From NCBI RefSeq assembly GCF_008692195.1, contig NZ_RXOM01000044.1, positions 1 through 64,000 on the forward strand: a stretch of DNA of 64,000 nucleotides, read 5' to 3'. Source of the stretch: Salegentibacter sp. R32. Its GTDB lineage: Bacteria; Bacteroidota; Bacteroidia; Flavobacteriales; Flavobacteriaceae. Shown one piece after another: positions 1 to 8,930 of the stretch. Under the pieces are notes generated by a model. That model was not told where the DNA came from, did no database searches, and was given only the letters and a program-made list of their open reading frames with translations. A program made the position numbers and the translations under genes. Numbering within the stretch: the first letter of the stretch is position 1; the number at the start of each line of letters is the position of its first letter.

Positions 1-194
1 GATGGGACTAATACGGGCAATAGAACTCAAATTCTAGCCGGCAGGAAAGTTCACCCATCCTTTTCTTTTGGAAAATTAATTCAAAATCATTTTACAAACC
101 TAAGAGTCCGGCAGGCGGGCTTGTTTCAGCATCGCATCAAGAGATTTGTTTTTTGTATTTATATTCTAAAATTTTCAAATGCTTGAAAAGACGC
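1..194. other. Window edge, no secure gene
   Basis: No gene is called here. One plus-strand frame is open from base 1 to about 186, but its translation resembles no family I recognise. Another frame stops near base 37 and could be the tail of a gene lying outside the window. The 8-mer CCGGCAGG occurs twice (about 37-45 and 107-115), and GATGGG at 1-6 can pair with CCCATC at 53-58. The stretch could therefore include the 3' part of a structured RNA or a small repeat. I cannot decide between these. Confidence 0.25.
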
Positions 195-202
195 TATTTT
201 TG
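195..202 (+). promoter_or_regulatory. -7 promoter box (TATTTTTG)
   Basis: Perfect match to the Bacteroidota -7 consensus TAnnTTTG, ending only 4 nt before the ATG at 207. A weak -33 candidate (TTTC, about 173-176) lies 18 nt upstream. The position supports the ATG at 207 over the upstream TTG at 153, and it implies a leaderless or nearly leaderless mRNA. Confidence 0.5.
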
Positions 203-206
203 CGCT

Positions 207-983
207 ATGCAAGAATACATCAGTTACAAAAATATACAAATTGCTTTTACTGCTGAAGGTAAAGGAGAAACAATCGTTTTATTACACGGATTTTTAGAAA
301 GTTCAACGATTTGGAAAAATGTGATTTCTCTACTGAAGGAAACTCATCATGTGATCGCGGTTGATTTGCTTGGCCACGGAAAAACCGATAAGTTGGGATA
401 TATCCATTCCATGGGAACGATGGCAGAAACCGTAAATGCGGTTTTGAGCAAGTTGAAAGTGGAGAAAGCATCGTTTATTGGCCATTCGATGGGCGGTTAT
501 GCGGCGTTGGCGTTTGCTGAACAATTTCAGCAGAAAACAGAAAAATTAATTTTGTTGAATTCTACTACGGTAGCTGATTCTGAAGAACGAAAAGAAAACC
601 GGGAACGTGCCAAACGTTTGATAAAGCAAAACAAAAAGGCTTTTATAAGCATGGCAATTAAAAATTTGTTTACCGATGACACCCGCGATCGCTTGAGAAA
701 TGAAATTAATGAGTTGATAGATGAAGCGGTTCAGTTTCCTTCAGAAAATATTATTGCTTCGATTGAAGGCTTAAAGAACCGAAAAGATAGAACGGAAGTG
801 CTTCAGCAATTTGAAGGGAGAAAAGTAATCATTGCCGGGAAAAATGATCCGGTGGTCCCTTTTAAAGAGATTCAAGAAATTGCCGAAAAAACCCATTCGG
901 CTTTCATTGCTTTTGAAGACGGGCATATGAGTTACTTGGAAAACCGTGAAGAACTAATGGAAGCATTGAAGAAAATATTTTAA
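207..983 (+). CDS. Alpha/beta fold hydrolase
   Basis: Cytoplasmic alpha/beta-hydrolase of about 258 residues. The sequence shows the N-terminal oxyanion motif LLHGFLES, the nucleophile elbow GHSMGG, an acid in GKNDPVVP and a C-terminal catalytic His in EDGHMSY. This is a complete Ser-Asp-His triad in the usual order and at the usual family length. The frame is open upstream to a TTG at 153, but the extension is basic and unlike the family, and a -7 promoter box lies inside it, so the ATG at 207 is chosen. The substrate cannot be predicted: this family includes esterases, MenH-like enzymes and haloperoxidase-like enzymes. It is a single gene, convergent with the aspartate kinase gene and separated from it by a bidirectional terminator. 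Confidence 0.88.
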   Translation: MQEYISYKNIQIAFTAEGKGETIVLLHGFLESSTIWKNVISLLKETHHVIAVDLLGHGKTDKLGYIHSMGTMAETVNAVLSKLKVEKASFIGHSMGGYAALAFAEQFQQKTEKLILLNSTTVADSEERKENRERAKRLIKQNKKAFISMAIKNLFTDDTRDRLRNEINELIDEAVQFPSENIIASIEGLKNRKDRTEVLQQFEGRKVIIAGKNDPVVPFKEIQEIAEKTHSAFIAFEDGHMSYLENREELMEALKKIF

Positions 984-989
984 TATAAA

Positions 990-1013
990 AAAGGCTGCCA
1001 TTTGGCAGCCTTT
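990..1013. terminator. Bidirectional intrinsic terminator
   Basis: Ten-base perfect stem AAAGGCTGCC / GGCAGCCTTT around a 4-nt loop, between two convergent genes (hydrolase on plus, aspartate kinase on minus). The A-rich left flank and T-rich right flank make it usable in both directions. Confidence 0.8.
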
Positions 1014-1038
1014 AGTGCAAACACTCACTTCAAACAAA

Positions 1039-2361
1039 TTAAACAAATGTCGTGGCAAGCTTAAAGACATAATCATTAAGCATTCGTAAGGTTTGGGATT
1101 TATCTTCGGTATTGACAAGTAGGGAAATATTATTATTACTGCCGCCATATGCAATCATCCTCACGTTTACATCTTGTAAAATTTGAAATAATTGGGGGGT
1201 GGTTTCATGGTGAATAATGTTATTTCCTACTAAGCAAACTATACTTTTATTTTCTTCAACTTCTACTTGGGCAAATTTTAGCAATTCAGAAGTGATTTCA
1301 TTCAAATAAGTATTATCATCGATGGTTAAGGAAACTGCAATTTCTGAAGTGGTAATCATATCGATGGCTGTTTCATATTTTTCAAAAATTTCAAATACTT
1401 TTTTTAGAAAGCCGTGGGCCAAAAGCATTCGTTCAGATTTGATTTTGATGGCTGTAATTTCATCTTTCGCCGCAATAGCTTTGATGCCTTCTCCAGTGAT
1501 TTTATTGGAAATTAGAGTTCCTTCGGCTTCTGGTAAATTTGTATTTTTTAAACGTACGGGGATTTCTAAATTCCTAACAGGTAATATAGTTTGAGGATGA
1601 AGAATTTTTGCTCCAAAATAAGCTAGTTCTGCTGCTTCATTAAAAGAAAGTTGCGCGATGGATTTAGTGTTGTTGACCACTCGTGGATCGTTATTGTGAA
1701 ACCCGTCGATGTCTGTCCAAATCTGTACTTCTTCCGCTCTAATGGCTGCACCGATAATACTAGCGGTATAATCGCTTCCGCCACGTTTAAGGTTGCTTAC
1801 ATTTCCTTCATTATTCAAGCAAATAAATCCTTGTGTGATATAGATTTCCTGATCAGGATTTTCTTTTAAAATTCGGTTAAGGTTTTGTTGAATGTAGAAG
1901 GAATCAGGTTCTTTCTCTTTGTCTACTCGCATAAAATCCAGTGCAGGAATCAATGAAGAGGCAACTCCTTGTTCTTGCAAAAAGTGATTCACCAAATAGG
2001 TGGAAAAAAGTTCACCTTGAGCGACAATTTCATTGTAATTGCTAATTTGCTGATCTACAAAATACTGAAGTTGTTGAGAAAGGGAATAAATATATTTTTT
2101 GATGGTTTCAATTCTCTCTTCACCTTCAATTAAACCGGAAACCGCTGCTAAATATTTTTGTTCTAATTGGTAAATGAGGCTTTTACTTTCTTCAACTTGA
2201 TTGGTTTTTATTTGTTGAGAAAGTTCTACTAGCTTATTAGTGCTACCGCTCATTGCCGATAAAACAACAATTTTAGGTTCACCATCATTTATAATTTCTT
2301 TTACTTTTTGAATATTGGCAATACTTCCTACTGAAGTTCCACCAAATTTTAAAACCTTCAT
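1039..2361 (-). CDS. lysC: Aspartate kinase, monofunctional
   Basis: Phosphorylates L-aspartate to 4-phospho-L-aspartate, the first step towards lysine, threonine and methionine. The 440-residue protein begins with the kinase nucleotide motif KFGGTSVGS and contains the substrate-binding RGGSDYTASI and the WTDIDGF segment typical of the amino-acid kinase domain (about residues 1-290). The C-terminal 150 residues form the tandem ACT regulatory region, for example ITTSEIAVSLTID and MIAYGGSNNNIS. There is no homoserine dehydrogenase domain, so it is not a ThrA-type fusion. Feedback inhibition by lysine or threonine is expected for the family but the effector cannot be read from sequence. It is divergent from an orphan ACT-domain gene at 2464, which may be functionally linked. 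Confidence 0.93.
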   Translation of the reverse strand: MKVLKFGGTSVGSIANIQKVKEIINDGEPKIVVLSAMSGSTNKLVELSQQIKTNQVEESKSLIYQLEQKYLAAVSGLIEGEERIETIKKYIYSLSQQLQYFVDQQISNYNEIVAQGELFSTYLVNHFLQEQGVASSLIPALDFMRVDKEKEPDSFYIQQNLNRILKENPDQEIYITQGFICLNNEGNVSNLKRGGSDYTASIIGAAIRAEEVQIWTDIDGFHNNDPRVVNNTKSIAQLSFNEAAELAYFGAKILHPQTILPVRNLEIPVRLKNTNLPEAEGTLISNKITGEGIKAIAAKDEITAIKIKSERMLLAHGFLKKVFEIFEKYETAIDMITTSEIAVSLTIDDNTYLNEITSELLKFAQVEVEENKSIVCLVGNNIIHHETTPQLFQILQDVNVRMIAYGGSNNNISLLVNTEDKSQTLRMLNDYVFKLATTFV

Positions 2362-2430
2362 CTTCCGTTTAAATTTTTGGCGAATGTAATTGAGTTTAAG
2401 AATCTTACCTTATAAATACTTAAATTTTAC

Positions 2431-2438
2431 TAATTTCG
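2431..2438 (+). promoter_or_regulatory. Possible -7 box (TAATTTCG)
   Basis: One mismatch to TAnnTTTG, 25 nt upstream of the ATG at 2464, in the intergenic region shared with lysC. No convincing -33 box was seen. Confidence 0.3.
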
Positions 2439-2463
2439 CACAACAAGTTAAATAATTAACAAA

Positions 2464-3120
2464 ATGAAAACCGTAGCTCAAAGTGTAGAACAGATTTTAA
2501 AAGAGCAACCTTTTTTGGAGGAAGCTTTACAGCGGAATATTATCAATTTTAGTGCTTTGGCGGAAGAATTACAGCCTGAAATTACTTTGATGCTAAAAAA
2601 GCCCGTAAAAACCGGAGCAATAATGATGGCCTTACGTCGCTATCGATCTCCGATTGGGGTAAGCAACAATCAAAAACTAAAACAAGCCTTTAAAAATTTA
2701 GGAGATATTACGGTACGTTCTAATATTTCGGCATTTACGTTTAAAAATACCAATACCTTGGTAAATTGCCACGGGAAGTTGTTAAGCTATGTTTCTGATA
2801 ACGCCCATTTATTTTATGCCTTTACCCGCGGAATTTTAGAAAGTAACATTATGATTTCCGGTTCAGAAACTGAAAAAGTGAATACTTTTTTTAAAGCTGA
2901 AAATTTACTCATGCAACGTGAAGCTTTGGCAGCCATTAGTGTGCAATTGCCGCAAGATAATTTTAAAGTCGCCGGTTTATACTATCAAATTTTTAAGCAT
3001 TTGGCTTGGCAAAATATAGCTTTGTATGAAGTGGTTTCTACCACCAATGAATTTACTGTCTTGGTAGAGGAAGATTTAGTAGAACAAGCCTTTGCCGCGA
3101 TTAAGAATTTAAAGAATTAA
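2464..3120 (+). CDS. Conserved protein with C-terminal ACT-like domain
   Basis: A soluble 218-residue protein of unknown function. Residues about 165-218 (from NFKVAGLYYQIFKHLAWQNI through ALYEVVSTTNEFTVLVEED to the end) follow the beta-alpha-beta-beta-alpha-beta pattern of the ACT domains of aspartate kinase. The N-terminal half is predicted helical, with a basic segment MALRRYRSPIG. The stretch SNISAFTFKN to HLFYAFTRGI may be a second, diverged ACT-like half. No catalytic domain, signal peptide or membrane segment is visible. It is divergent from lysC with about 100 bp between the starts. An amino-acid-binding regulator or an accessory subunit of aspartate kinase is an inference from domain and position only. 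Confidence 0.75.
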   Translation: MKTVAQSVEQILKEQPFLEEALQRNIINFSALAEELQPEITLMLKKPVKTGAIMMALRRYRSPIGVSNNQKLKQAFKNLGDITVRSNISAFTFKNTNTLVNCHGKLLSYVSDNAHLFYAFTRGILESNIMISGSETEKVNTFFKAENLLMQREALAAISVQLPQDNFKVAGLYYQIFKHLAWQNIALYEVVSTTNEFTVLVEEDLVEQAFAAIKNLKN

Positions 3121-3122
3121 AA

Positions 3123-3148
3123 AAATCCCACTTTTCAGAGCGGGATTT
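3123..3148. terminator. Bidirectional terminator hairpin
   Basis: Seven-base stem AAATCCC / GGGATTT with a 12-nt loop, between the convergent ACT-domain gene and thiL, with A-rich and T-rich flanks. It is weaker than the other terminators in the window. Confidence 0.6.
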
Positions 3149-3175
3149 AGTTGTATAGATATTTTCAAAAATCAA

Positions 3176-4234
3176 TTACTCTTCATCTTTTGCATCATCA
3201 AAAGAATTCCATCCCCTGGATTTAATAGGAAGTTTTTGATTAGCGCGTGTGATGAGGTGCATTCCTTCATTTTCTTCAGTCATATGGCCAATGACGGTTA
3301 AATGAGGATTTCCTTTTATTTTATCATAATCTTTTTGATTGACAGTGAATAGAAGTTCGTAATCTTCACCACCACTAAGAGCGACCATTGTACTGTCGAT
3401 ATTAAACTCTTCACAAACCGAAATTACCGTCGGGTCAAGTGGGATCTTCTCTTCAAAAATATTAGCGCCTACTTTTGAGTTTTTACAAAGATGAATCACT
3501 TCCGAAGAAAGCCCGTCGCTAATGTCAATCATCGAAGTAGGTTGTACTTCTAACGCAGTAAGCAATTCAAGGATATCTTTTCGAGCTTCCGGTTTAAGTT
3601 GTCGCTCTACAATATAAGTGTAAGCATCTAAATCGGGTTGTGCATTCGGGTTCGCTTTAAACACTTGCTTTTCGCGTTCTAATACTTGTAATCCCATATA
3701 AGCCGCTCCCAAATCACCAGAAACCACTAATAAATCATTAGGTTTGGCTCCGCTGCGAGTGGTGATTTTTTCTTCTGTTGCTTTTCCTAAGGCGGTAATG
3801 CTAATCATTAAACCAGATGTAGAAGAAGTGGTGTCACCACCTACCACATCTACTTTGTAAATTTCAGCAGCTAATTGAATTCCGGCATATAATTCCTCCA
3901 AGGCTTCCACCGGAAAACGGTTAGAAGCAGCGATAGAAACCGTAATTTGAGTGGCTTCAGCATTCATCGCATACAGATCAGAGAGGTTCACCATTACGGC
4001 TTTATAACCTAAATGCTTTAACGGCATAAACGATAAATCAAAATGTACGCCTTCCACCAAAAGGTCTGTAGTTACGACGGTTTGGTCTCCTTCAAAATTT
4101 AATACGGCAGCATCGTCGCCAATCCCTAGTTTGGTAGAAGGTTGGTTGATTTTTAGATAACGGGTAAGATGGTCTATTAATCCAAATTCACCTAATTCCG
4201 ATAAGTCAGTTTTACTGTCTTTATTGTCAAACAT
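3176..4234 (-). CDS. thiL: Thiamine-monophosphate kinase
   Basis: ATP-dependent phosphorylation of thiamine monophosphate to thiamine pyrophosphate, the last step of cofactor synthesis. The protein has 352 residues. The AIR-synthase-like N-terminal domain shows the hallmark GIGDDAAVL (Mg-ATP binding), TTDLLVEGVHFD and NLSDLYAMNA. VVGGDTTSS and MIDISDGLSSE follow, then GGEDYELLF near the C-terminus. All are family signatures in the right order, and the length is normal. It is a single-gene unit on the minus strand with its own TAGCTTTG promoter box upstream. TPP made here is the cofactor of the 2-oxoglutarate dehydrogenase E1 encoded at 21858, though the genes are not co-transcribed. Confidence 0.95.
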   Translation of the reverse strand: MFDNKDSKTDLSELGEFGLIDHLTRYLKINQPSTKLGIGDDAAVLNFEGDQTVVTTDLLVEGVHFDLSFMPLKHLGYKAVMVNLSDLYAMNAEATQITVSIAASNRFPVEALEELYAGIQLAAEIYKVDVVGGDTTSSTSGLMISITALGKATEEKITTRSGAKPNDLLVVSGDLGAAYMGLQVLEREKQVFKANPNAQPDLDAYTYIVERQLKPEARKDILELLTALEVQPTSMIDISDGLSSEVIHLCKNSKVGANIFEEKIPLDPTVISVCEEFNIDSTMVALSGGEDYELLFTVNQKDYDKIKGNPHLTVIGHMTEENEGMHLITRANQKLPIKSRGWNSFDDAKDEE

Positions 4235-4255
4235 AGTCTTTCAGCTTTCAAATTG

Positions 4256-4263
4256 CAAAGCTA
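4256..4263 (-). promoter_or_regulatory. -7 promoter box of thiL (TAGCTTTG)
   Basis: Perfect TAnnTTTG on the minus strand, 21 nt upstream of the thiL ATG. The matching -33 element is weak. Confidence 0.45.
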
Positions 4264-4486
4264 AGGTATTTTATGTGGAAATAGGAATTTTTAAGTAGTT
4301 AGGAAGTTTTCAGGAACAGAAGTGTAAAGTGGTATTTTTTCAAAATATCCGTCAGTTTTCTTGTTGGTTTCCGACAAAATATTGTTGAATTGTGAAGATT
4401 GGTAGAGAAATTCATCTATAACATTTTGTAATAATTTTATAAATTAGAATAATCTTTACTTATATGGTATTCACAAGACTAAATGG

Positions 4487-4494
4487 TATATTTG
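4487..4494 (+). promoter_or_regulatory. -7 promoter box of the suf operon (TATATTTG)
   Basis: Perfect TAnnTTTG ending 19 nt before the sufA ATG. It is the only good promoter signal seen for the 8-kb suf operon. The upstream intergenic region (4264-4486) is very AT-rich and long enough for an Fe-S or redox-responsive regulator site, but no clear palindrome was identified. Confidence 0.6.
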
Positions 4495-4513
4495 CAAAAT
4501 AAGAAAAAACGTT

Positions 4514-4843
4514 ATGATAAAAGTAAGTGACGATGCAAGAAAGAAACTATCACAGCTTATGGCTGAAGATGGTTTCGATGCGATACAAGATTATGTGCGC
4601 GTGGGAGTTAAGAGCGGAGGTTGCTCTGGTCTTTCTTACGATTTAAAATTTGATAAAGAACAAGTTGAAGAAGATAAACTTTTTGAAGATAACCAAATAA
4701 AAATATTGGTAGATAAACGCAGTTTTTTATACTTGGTGGGGACGACCTTAGAATATTCTGGAGGATTAAATGGAAAAGGCTTTGTGTTTAATAACCCAAA
4801 CGCACAACGAACTTGCGGATGCGGAGAAAGTTTTTCGCTTTAA
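4514..4843 (+). CDS. sufA: Iron-sulfur cluster assembly accessory protein, HesB/IscA/SufA family
   Basis: A-type carrier that receives clusters from the SufBCD scaffold and passes them to target apoproteins. The 109-residue protein has the three family cysteines, one in SGGCSGLSYDL (about residue 37) and two in the C-terminal CGCGESF. It is the first gene of the suf operon, 61 bp before sufB, with a promoter box just upstream. IscA or ErpA-type naming would also be defensible on sequence alone. The operon context favours SufA. Confidence 0.93.
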   Translation: MIKVSDDARKKLSQLMAEDGFDAIQDYVRVGVKSGGCSGLSYDLKFDKEQVEEDKLFEDNQIKILVDKRSFLYLVGTTLEYSGGLNGKGFVFNNPNAQRTCGCGESFSL

Positions 4844-4904
4844 AAAAATGAAAGCATAAATTCAATTAAGCTTGAATTTTAACTGTTGAATTGAAAAAGA
4901 AATT

Positions 4905-6350
4905 ATGGCATATACTGAAGATGATTTAAAGAAAGAGCTCGAAACCAAAGAGTATGAGTACGGATTTTATACCGATATTGAATCTGATACACTTCCCGTT
5001 GGTTTAAACGAAGATATCGTAAGGGCAATTTCTAAAAAGAAAAATGAGCCTGAATGGATGACCGAATGGCGTTTAGAAGCCTTTCGTGTTTGGAGTGAGA
5101 TGGAAGAACCTGATTGGGCCAATGTAAATTATCCTAAACCAGACTTTCAGAATATATCTTATTATTCGGCGCCCAATAAAAAGCCGAAATATGATAGTTT
5201 AGATGAAGTAGATCCTGAGTTATTAGATACGTTTAAAAAACTAGGAATTTCTTTAGACGAACAGAAAAAACTAGCGGGAGTTGCCGTAGATGTGGTGATG
5301 GATTCTGTTTCAGTTACGACCACATTTAAGAAAACACTTGCTGAAAAAGGAATTATCTTTTGTTCCATTTCTGAGGCGATTCAAGAACATCCTGAATTGG
5401 TCAAGAAATATCTAGGAACCGTAGTTCCGAAAACTGATAATTTTTATGCAGCCTTAAATTCTGCAGTATTTAGTGACGGTTCTTTCTGTTACATTCCAAA
5501 AGGTGTAAAATGCCCAATGGAACTTTCAACTTATTTCAGAATTAATCAAGCAGGAACCGGTCAGTTTGAAAGGACCTTAGTAGTAGCCGATAAAGAAAGT
5601 TATGTAAGTTACCTAGAAGGTTGTACCGCTCCTATGCGTGATGAAAATCAATTGCACGCAGCAGTGGTGGAACTTATCGCCTTAGATGATGCTGAAATTA
5701 AATATAGCACCGTTCAAAACTGGTTCCCTGGAAATAAAGATGGAAAAGGCGGAGTTTTCAATTTTGTGACCAAAAGAGGTTTATGCGAAGAGAACGCGAA
5801 AATCAGTTGGACACAAGTAGAAACAGGGTCTGCCGTCACTTGGAAATATCCAAGTTGTATTTTAAAAGGTAATAATTCCATTGGAGAATTTTATTCCATT
5901 GCGGTAACCAACAACTATCAGCAGGCAGATACCGGTACTAAAATGATTCACTTAGGAAAAAATACTAGAAGTACCATTATTTCCAAAGGTATTTCTGCCG
6001 GGAAATCACAAAACTCTTACCGCGGATTGGTGCAAATTAACAAACGGGCAGAAAATGCTAGAAACTTCTCGCAATGTGATTCCCTGTTAATGGGCAATAA
6101 ATGTGGCGCACACACTTTCCCTTATATTGAAGTAAATAACCAAAGCGGACAAGTAGAGCACGAGGCAACCACCAGTAAAATTGGAGAAGATCAGATTTTT
6201 TACTGTAACCAACGAGGGATCGATACCGAAAGGGCAATTGCCTTAATCGTTAACGGTTTCAGTAAAGAAGTCTTAAATAAGCTTCCGATGGAGTTTGCCG
6301 TCGAAGCGCAAAAATTATTAGAAATATCATTAGAAGGTTCAGTAGGATAA
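4905..6350 (+). CDS. sufB: Fe-S cluster assembly scaffold SufB
   Basis: Core of the cytoplasmic SufBC2D scaffold on which Fe-S clusters are built from persulfide sulfur. The 481-residue length is normal. The N-terminal half includes [12 protein letters not shown]. The beta-helix core contains the highly conserved [40 protein letters not shown] and [10 protein letters not shown] segments. The C-terminus has the conserved [23 protein letters not shown] and IVNGF motifs, including residues at the SufB-SufD interface. It is followed 10 bp later by a lipoprotein gene, unlike the simple sufBCD order found in most bacteria. Confidence 0.97.
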   Translation: MAYTEDDLKKELETKEYEYGFYTDIESDTLPVGLNEDIVRAISKKKNEPEWMTEWRLEAFRVWSEMEEPDWANVNYPKPDFQNISYYSAPNKKPKYDSLDEVDPELLDTFKKLGISLDEQKKLAGVAVDVVMDSVSVTTTFKKTLAEKGIIFCSISEAIQEHPELVKKYLGTVVPKTDNFYAALNSAVFSDGSFCYIPKGVKCPMELSTYFRINQAGTGQFERTLVVADKESYVSYLEGCTAPMRDENQLHAAVVELIALDDAEIKYSTVQNWFPGNKDGKGGVFNFVTKRGLCEENAKISWTQVETGSAVTWKYPSCILKGNNSIGEFYSIAVTNNYQQADTGTKMIHLGKNTRSTIISKGISAGKSQNSYRGLVQINKRAENARNFSQCDSLLMGNKCGAHTFPYIEVNNQSGQVEHEATTSKIGEDQIFYCNQRGIDTERAIALIVNGFSKEVLNKLPMEFAVEAQKLLEISLEGSVG

Positions 6351-6360
6351 AATTTTAAAA

Positions 6361-6780
6361 ATGAAAAAGATCGTAATCGGCCTGATGGCAGTGGCAACAC
6401 TTATGGTGAGTTGCAAAAATGAAAGTAAAGGTTCTGAAGTAACAGAAGAAAATGCTACAGAAAATGTAGAGTTGCAAGACCAAATTAATAAGAATGGTGA
6501 ATTCACGCTGAGGGGAGAATTCATTTATACCGATGAAGCCGCTGTTTTAAAAGGAAACGATTTTATTTACGGGGTTCAACTAGATGAAAAAGCAAAAGAA
6601 CTTGCCGAAAAAGTTGAACCTTTCAAACGTGAAGATTACGATATGGTTCCCGTAACTTTAAAAGGAAAAGTGAAAAACAATCCAAATAAAGATGGCTGGG
6701 AAAAGATTGTAGAAATTAAGGAAATTATAAAAGTAGAAAAACCTACTGCCGAACCTGCAATTAAAGTAAAAGGAGAATAA
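6361..6780 (+). CDS. Small lipoprotein between sufB and sufC
   Basis: 139 residues with a type II signal peptide: basic start, hydrophobic core and the lipobox LMVSC with Cys at about 18, followed by an acidic linker. The mature part (about 50-125: GEFTLRGEFIYTDEAAVLKG, then YGVQLDEKAKEL and VPVTLKGKV) looks like a small OB-fold. It is loosely reminiscent of the C-terminal domain of NlpE-type envelope-stress lipoproteins, but this is pattern similarity, not an assignment. It lies 10 bp after sufB and 16 bp before sufC, so it is almost certainly co-transcribed. A role in Fe-S assembly is unlikely to be direct because the protein should be outside the cytoplasm. Confidence 0.82.
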   Translation: MKKIVIGLMAVATLMVSCKNESKGSEVTEENATENVELQDQINKNGEFTLRGEFIYTDEAAVLKGNDFIYGVQLDEKAKELAEKVEPFKREDYDMVPVTLKGKVKNNPNKDGWEKIVEIKEIIKVEKPTAEPAIKVKGE

Positions 6781-6796
6781 AGTTTAAAAAGGAGAT

Positions 6797-7552
6797 ATGT
6801 TAAAGATAAAAAATTTACACGCAAGTGTAGAAGGAAAGGAAATATTAAAAGGAATAAATTTAGAAATAAAGGCCGGTGAGGTTCACGCAATTATGGGGCC
6901 CAACGGTTCTGGTAAAAGTACATTAGCTTCTGTAGTTGCAGGAAAAGAAGAATACGAGCAAACCGAAGGTGAAATTATTTTTGAAAAACAAGATATTTCA
7001 GAATTAGAGGCAGATGAAAGAGCGCACAAAGGTTTATTTCTTTCTTTTCAATATCCGGTAGAAATTCCTGGGGTTTCTGTAACCAACTTTATGAAAACCG
7101 CGATTAACGAAACCCGCAAAGCACAAGGCTTAGAAGAAATGCCTGCCAAAGACATGCTTCAAAAGATCCGTGAAAAATCTGCTTTGCTGGATATGGACAG
7201 AAAATTTTTGTCCCGTTCACTTAATGAAGGATTTTCCGGTGGAGAGAAAAAGCGTAATGAAATCTTTCAAATGGCAATGTTAGAGCCAAAACTTTCCATT
7301 TTAGATGAAACCGACTCAGGTTTGGATATCGATGCCCTTAAAATTGTTTCTAACGGAGTTAACAAATTAAGAACTAAAGACAATGCAGTATTAGTGATTA
7401 CCCACTATCAGCGTTTGTTAAATTATATTGTGCCCGATTACGTCCACGTGTTACTAAATGGTAAAATTGTAAAATCAGGCGGAAAAGAATTAGCTCACAA
7501 ATTAGAAGAGCAAGGTTACGATTGGTTAAAAGAAGAAGCCAAAGCGCTGTAA
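6797..7552 (+). CDS. sufC: Fe-S cluster assembly ATPase SufC
   Basis: ABC-type ATPase of the SufBC2D complex. Its ATP-driven dimerisation reshapes SufB-SufD to expose the cluster assembly site. The 251 residues show Walker A GPNGSGKST (34-42), the ABC signature SGGE (147-150) within NEGFSGGEKKRNEI, Walker B LSILDETDSGLD (about 166-177) and a switch His in VITHYQRLL. The DETDSGLD variant is diagnostic for SufC against transport ATPases. It is cytoplasmic, with no transmembrane partner gene nearby. It lies inside the suf operon, 16 bp after the lipoprotein gene and 48 bp before sufD. Confidence 0.97.
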   Translation: MLKIKNLHASVEGKEILKGINLEIKAGEVHAIMGPNGSGKSTLASVVAGKEEYEQTEGEIIFEKQDISELEADERAHKGLFLSFQYPVEIPGVSVTNFMKTAINETRKAQGLEEMPAKDMLQKIREKSALLDMDRKFLSRSLNEGFSGGEKKRNEIFQMAMLEPKLSILDETDSGLDIDALKIVSNGVNKLRTKDNAVLVITHYQRLLNYIVPDYVHVLLNGKIVKSGGKELAHKLEEQGYDWLKEEAKAL

Positions 7553-7600
7553 ACTTCTTTTTACAAAGATTGATGTTGAATTGAATTAAAAAGTAACCCA

Positions 7601-8917
7601 ATGGATTTAAAAGAAAAATTAATCTCTTCTTATTTTGCTTTTGAAGAGCAGGTAGATACCGATAGCGAAATACACGACATACGAAGCGAAGCCATCAAGA
7701 ATTTTGAAACTGCAGGTTTTCCTTCTCGTAAAGATGAAGAATGGAAATATACTTCACTTAAATCGCTCTTAAAGGAAGATTACAGCATTTTCCCAAAAAA
7801 AGAAGAGGCTTTAGATTACAAAGACGTTAAGCAATATTTAGCGCATGATATAGACTCATATAATATTGTTTTTATTGACGGAATCTATTCCTCACATTTA
7901 TCGCAAACTACCCACGATAAATTTGATGCTTGCTTGATGTCTTCGGCACTATCAAAGCCAAAGTACAAAGCTATCATCGACAATTATTTTAATAAAATAG
8001 CACCTAAAGGTTCAGGATTAAACAATTTGAATACTGCTTTTTCCCGAGAAGGAGCTTTTATTAATATTCCTAAAAATGTAGCGGCAGATAAACCTATCCA
8101 GATTATCAATCTATCTACCGGTAACGAATCGGCATTGATGCTTCAACCTAGAAACTTAGTAATTGTAGGTGAAAACTCCCAAGTTCAAATAATCGAGCGT
8201 CATCAAAGTTTAAACGATAATCCGGTATTTACCAATTCGGTAACTGAAATTTTTGCTGAAAAACGAGCAATCGTCGATTATTATAAAATACAGAATGATA
8301 GAAAAACCGCTTCTTTAATCGATAATACTTTTGTAGAGCAACACCAAGAAAGTTTTTGCTCTGTGCACACGTTTGCTTTTGGCGGAAAATTGGTAAGAAA
8401 CAATTTAGAATTCTACCAAAAAGGAGAACGTATTGATTCTACGATGAAAGGTGTCACCATTATCGAAGGCAAGCAACACATAGATCATAATACGCTGGTT
8501 CATCATATTGAGCCTAACTGTGAAAGCCATCAAGATTACAAAGGAATTTTTGATGAGAAATCTACCGGGGTTTTCAATGGAAAAGTTTACGTAGAAAAAG
8601 AAGCCCAAAAAACGAATGCTTTCCAAAGCAACAATAATATTTTACTCACCGATCAAGCAACTTGCAACTCCAAACCACAACTGGAAATTTTTGCCGATGA
8701 TGTAGCCTGTAGTCACGGTTGTACCATTGGTCAGTTAGACAAAGACGCTTTGTTTTATTTAAAAAGTCGTGGTATTCCTGAAAAAGAAGCAAAAGCCTTG
8801 TTAATGTATGCTTTTGCCAACGATGTACTGGAAAGCGTAAAAATACCAGAACTAAAAAAACGCGTTAATAAAATGATTGCAGAGAAGCTAAATGTGAATT
8901 TAGGTTTCGATTTATAA
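7601..8917 (+). CDS. sufD: Fe-S cluster assembly protein SufD
   Basis: Structural partner of SufB in the scaffold complex. The 438-residue protein shows the N-terminal helical part ending in GFPSRKDEEWKYTSL, a motif typical of SufD. A beta-helix follows, and the C-terminal block contains ADDVACSHGCTIGQLDKDAL and YLKSRGIPEKEAKALLMYAF, with the conserved His and Cys that contact the cluster site. Normal length. It is followed 13 bp later by a barrel-protein gene in the same operon. Confidence 0.96.
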   Translation: MDLKEKLISSYFAFEEQVDTDSEIHDIRSEAIKNFETAGFPSRKDEEWKYTSLKSLLKEDYSIFPKKEEALDYKDVKQYLAHDIDSYNIVFIDGIYSSHLSQTTHDKFDACLMSSALSKPKYKAIIDNYFNKIAPKGSGLNNLNTAFSREGAFINIPKNVAADKPIQIINLSTGNESALMLQPRNLVIVGENSQVQIIERHQSLNDNPVFTNSVTEIFAEKRAIVDYYKIQNDRKTASLIDNTFVEQHQESFCSVHTFAFGGKLVRNNLEFYQKGERIDSTMKGVTIIEGKQHIDHNTLVHHIEPNCESHQDYKGIFDEKSTGVFNGKVYVEKEAQKTNAFQSNNNILLTDQATCNSKPQLEIFADDVACSHGCTIGQLDKDALFYLKSRGIPEKEAKALLMYAFANDVLESVKIPELKKRVNKMIAEKLNVNLGFDL

Positions 8918-8930
8918 ATCAGTTGCTTTT

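Noticed and set aside
1-186. Open plus-strand frame of 62 codons at the window edge
   Set aside because: The translation matches no family I know, continues through sequence with a promoter box nearby and is likely to be open by chance. Listed only as an edge region.
4264-4486. Possible IscR/Fur-type site upstream of sufA
   Set aside because: The sequence is AT-rich with no palindrome of adequate length or match to a known motif.
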